Shown here in pieces: positions 3,366 through 5,199 of a stretch of 5,199 nt of DNA. Within the stretch, counting starts at the first letter, position 1, and every line of letters begins with the position of its first letter. Made by a program: the position numbers and the translations under genes. The notes beneath the pieces were generated by a model. The model was not told where the DNA came from and ran no database searches. It saw only the letters and a program-made list of their open reading frames with translations. Source of the stretch: Planctomycetota bacterium (GTDB lineage Bacteria > Planctomycetota > PUPC01 > DSUN01); NCBI GenBank assembly GCA_016872875.1, contig VGYW01000537.1, positions 1 through 5,199 of the forward strand. Reading direction: 5' to 3'.

Positions 3366-5199
3366 TCACCCCCGCGGCTCCGCCACCATGTGCTGACTCT
3401 CGCCGGGCGTGAGAGGGGTTCGGCGCAGAGCGCCCGTCGGACCGGGCGCCACGAGCACCGCCTTTACCCCCTCAGGCACGGCAAGGCGAAGCTCGTGGCC
3501 GCCCTCGACGCTCTCGGCTGCGAAGGCGATCGGGCCGAGTGGCGTGTGGGCGGCCAACTCGAGGCCCCGAAGGTCGCCGAGCTGCGGGCGAATCTCGCAC
3601 CGGGCGAAGCCGGGCGCCGTCGGGCGAATGCCGGCGATGCTCATGAAGAGGACGTAAAGGGGCGCGACGGGGCAATGGCTCCACTGGTCGCCGCCGTCGG
3701 GCTCCGCCTTCCAGCACTCCTGGAGGGTGTTGTTCTCCACGACCGAGCGCATGGTTGCCCAGCGCTCGCGCAGGTCGCGGAGCACGGCGGCGATGCGTCC
3801 GCCCTTCGCCAGCGCCCAGAGGCGCCAGCCGGCGTTGGCGGGATACGAGAGGCCCATCTCTGGCGGGCAGTCGGCCAGGGCGCGCAGGGCGGCATCGGCC
3901 GAGCCGCCGGGGCACTGGTCGAAGAGGATGCTGGTCGCCAGCGAGCGGTCGCAGAGGCGCACCGCGGCCTCCTCCCTCTCCCCTGGGGAGAGGGCAGGGT
4001 GAGGGTGCTCTTCCCTCTCCCCTGGGGAGAGGGCAGGGTGAGGGTGCTCTTCCCTCTCCCCTGGGGAGAGGGCAGGGTGAGGGTGCTTCTCCGCGAGCCA
4101 GGGCAGATTGGCGACGAAGAGGCCCCGCTCCGTGCTCCAGAAGCGCCGCACGGCCGCGGCCTGGAGCCTCTTGCCTAACGCCGCGAGCTGCGTCGCCCGC
4201 CGCCCGTCGCCGAAGGCGCGGGCCAGCGGCGCCAGGGCGTGCTGAAGCATCGCCGCGGCATACAGGTTGAACGCGCACTGCTTGTGCCGCTGCGCGCGAT
4301 AGGCGTCGTGGTCAATCCACACGGCGGGCACGCCGATGCCCTCGACGGGCAGCAAGCCATCCTCGCTCCGCACAAGCCCCCTCAGGTAGTCGGCGAAGCG
4401 GAGGAGGCGCGGATACGGCTCGCGGACGGCCTCCAGGCCGCCCGTCTCCCAGTAGTGGTTCCAGCAGTCGAATGCGAAGCCTACTCCGTGGTCGAGGAGC
4501 GGCCCCCAGGGCGTTGCGCCCACCTGGCGCTGCATCACGCGGGCAAGGCGGTCGTAGGCGGGCCAGCAGTCCAGGAAATAGCCGTCGAGGGTCAGCCCCT
4601 GGCTGAACGTGGCGAGGAAGCGGGCGGGCAGGCGCCTCTCGCCGAAGGCGTAGCGGAGGGCGTGGAGCTGGTGCCCGACGTCCCCGCTGTACTGCTGGCG
4701 TTCGCGGCCCATGCCGTCCACACACGTCTCCTGCGCGCAGTTGTTCAGCGTGTTCACGCTGGCGTCGAAGAGGCGCTGGAGCGCCGGCTCGCCGCAACTG
4801 ACCCGCGCGTCATTCGGCCAGGGGAAGACCCGCCGCCGCACACCCACAGCCTGGATGATCACCCCGTCAGTGGCGCAGGCTTGTTGGTTGCGGAGTTCAT
4901 GAACTCCGCAACCACGGACCGGCTTGGTTATCACCCCATCGGTGGCACAGGCATCCCTTCGCCTTTGCTCAGGGCAGGCCTGCCTGTGAATGTGGAGCTG
5001 GAGCCAACGCAGGGACTCGAACTCGAATGCCTCGAATCGGTTGGCCCCCTCGCGGCAGATGAAGCGCGACCAGGCATAGAAATGGGTGTCGAGCCAGGGC
5101 GTCTTCACCGGGTCGTGGGCCTCCTGGGCCATCAGCTCAACGACCGTGCCCTCCGGCGCCTCGATGGTGAAGTGGGGCCAGCCGACGATTTGCTCGGGG
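3366..5199 (-). CDS. Alpha-L-rhamnosidase-like glycosidase (GH78-type), 5' end outside window
   Basis: The frame is open to the right edge. An ATG at 5130-5132 is in frame, but the 22 codons before it read like family sequence (GWPHFTIEAPEGTVVEL), so the true start is outside; at least 610 residues are present. Numbering from that Met, residues 1-50 end a beta-sandwich domain (WLDTHFYAW, FEFESLRWLQLHI). About 95-500 form the (alpha/alpha)6 barrel, and 501-588 the C-terminal beta-sandwich (AGIRPTAPGF, IRPQLGDLRGLEL). The GH78 signature D-x3-R-E-x6-D is present as Asp139, Arg143, Glu144, Asp151 in VDGMGRERQQYSGD, and Glu472 in TLQECW may be the second catalytic Glu. The family releases terminal alpha-L-rhamnose by inversion. 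Two in-frame repeat insertions occur (about residues 50-93 and 350-388), yet flanking family sequence is intact. The protein could be another six-hairpin glycosidase. Cell location cannot be judged without the N terminus. Confidence 0.85.
   Translation of the reverse strand, partial: PEQIVGWPHFTIEAPEGTVVELMAQEAHDPVKTPWLDTHFYAWSRFICREGANRFEAFEFESLRWLQLHIHRQACPEQRRRDACATDGVITKPVRGCGVHELRNQQACATDGVIIQAVGVRRRVFPWPNDARVSCGEPALQRLFDASVNTLNNCAQETCVDGMGRERQQYSGDVGHQLHALRYAFGERRLPARFLATFSQGLTLDGYFLDCWPAYDRLARVMQRQVGATPWGPLLDHGVGFAFDCWNHYWETGGLEAVREPYPRLLRFADYLRGLVRSEDGLLPVEGIGVPAVWIDHDAYRAQRHKQCAFNLYAAAMLQHALAPLARAFGDGRRATQLAALGKRLQAAAVRRFWSTERGLFVANLPWLAEKHPHPALSPGEREEHPHPALSPGEREEHPHPALSPGEREEAAVRLCDRSLATSILFDQCPGGSADAALRALADCPPEMGLSYPANAGWRLWALAKGGRIAAVLRDLRERWATMRSVVENNTLQECWKAEPDGGDQWSHCPVAPLYVLFMSIAGIRPTAPGFARCEIRPQLGDLRGLELAAHTPLGPIAFAAESVEGGHELRLAVPEGVKAVLVAPGPTGALRRTPLTPGESQHMVAEPRG
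3973..4087. repeat. Three tandem 39-bp repeats inside the rhamnosidase-like gene
   Basis: The 39-bp unit starts at 3973, 4012 and 4051; the third copy is identical for 37 bases, to 4087. Each unit contains a near-perfect palindrome, CCCTCTCCCC and GGGGAGAGGG around one base (3974-3994 in copy 1). Because 39 is a multiple of three, the gene stays in frame and gains three copies of HPHPALSPGEREE (residues 350-388 counted from the Met at 5132). The CCCTCACCCTGCCCTCTCCCC-like sequence is, to my knowledge, a widespread short interspersed repeat in many bacteria, here tandemly expanded. It lies between PWLAEKH and AAVRLCDRSLATSIL, likely a loop of the barrel domain. Confidence 0.92.
4857..4988. repeat. 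Composite repeat cluster in the N-terminal part of the rhamnosidase-like gene
   Basis: Two direct copies, 4857-4880 and 4929-4952, match at 20 of 24 positions with a 72-bp period, giving ACATDGVI twice in the protein. Between them is a perfect palindrome (4885-4914). To the right, CACAGGCA (4946-4953) and TGCCTGTG (4981-4988) form an inverted repeat around 27 bases; this part encodes ACPEQRRRDACATDG. The whole interrupts an otherwise family-like run from LRWLQLHI to IQAVGVRRRVFPWPND, adding about 40 residues without a stop or frameshift. The low match of the added residues to any protein motif and the DNA symmetry point to insertion at the DNA level. Confidence 0.85.
4885..4914. repeat. Perfect 30-bp palindrome within the rhamnosidase-like gene
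   Basis: Bases 4885-4914 equal their own reverse complement over all 30 positions, centred on TTCATGAA, with TGGTTGCGGAG as the left half-site start. It encodes part of RGCGVHELRNQ (residues 73-83 from the Met at 5132) on the minus strand. Absence of any spacer makes it a cruciform-prone or dimer-protein-binding shape, and it lies within the repeat cluster, so it is probably a mobile repeat. Confidence 0.92.

Noticed and set aside
3973..4087. CRISPR array
   Set aside because: The three units are directly adjacent without variable spacers and lie inside a coding frame.
3390..4178. Plus-strand open frame opposite the rhamnosidase-like gene
   Set aside because: The minus strand carries clear family sequence across the same region; this frame is a shadow that also reads through the 39-bp repeats.
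4506..4518. Match of CCCAGGGCGTTGC with the arm of the module at 314-326
   Set aside because: It lies in a well-formed coding stretch (ATPWGPLLDHG) that looks native to the enzyme family, without the second arm, so it is probably chance similarity in GC-rich DNA.

Overview
The window is GC-rich and carries three genes, all transcribed leftwards (minus strand). In order of transcription they are an alpha-L-rhamnosidase-like (GH78-type) glycosidase that enters from the right edge, a HAD-superfamily phosphatase, and a probably secreted protein with a carbohydrate-binding module and a TIM-barrel glycosidase-like domain. The spacers between them are 130 and 97 bp, so one transcription unit is possible but not shown. 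There is no plus-strand gene, RNA gene, CRISPR array or transposase gene that I can support.

Layout: 1-409 has no gene and is packed with repeats (a 70-bp unit in tandem, then a nested 139-bp palindromic module, then small hairpins). 410-2314 is the CBM/TIM-barrel protein. 2315-2419 is a spacer with a GC-rich hairpin just before the ribosome binding site and a GGATG-type inverted repeat that also supplies the stop codon of the gene before it. 2420-3235 is the HAD phosphatase. 3236-3365 holds a 59-bp inverted-repeat element. 3366-5199 is the rhamnosidase-like gene, open to the right edge; it has been invaded in frame by a threefold 39-bp repeat and by a cluster of other palindromic repeats.

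The gene set fits a polysaccharide-degrading bacterium: the two glycosidase-like proteins could act on plant, algal or host glycans, and the phosphatase could act on a sugar phosphate downstream, although its substrate is not readable from sequence. High GC, secreted glycosidases of this style and many short palindromic repeats inside and between genes suggest a member of the Planctomycetota/Verrucomicrobiota/Lentisphaerota group. This placement is an inference from general character, not from a marker gene.

I see no clearly new multi-gene system. The most notable signal is the repeat landscape: at least six distinct palindromic families in about 5 kb, three or more inside reading frames without breaking them, and one of them read in two different frames in two different genes.
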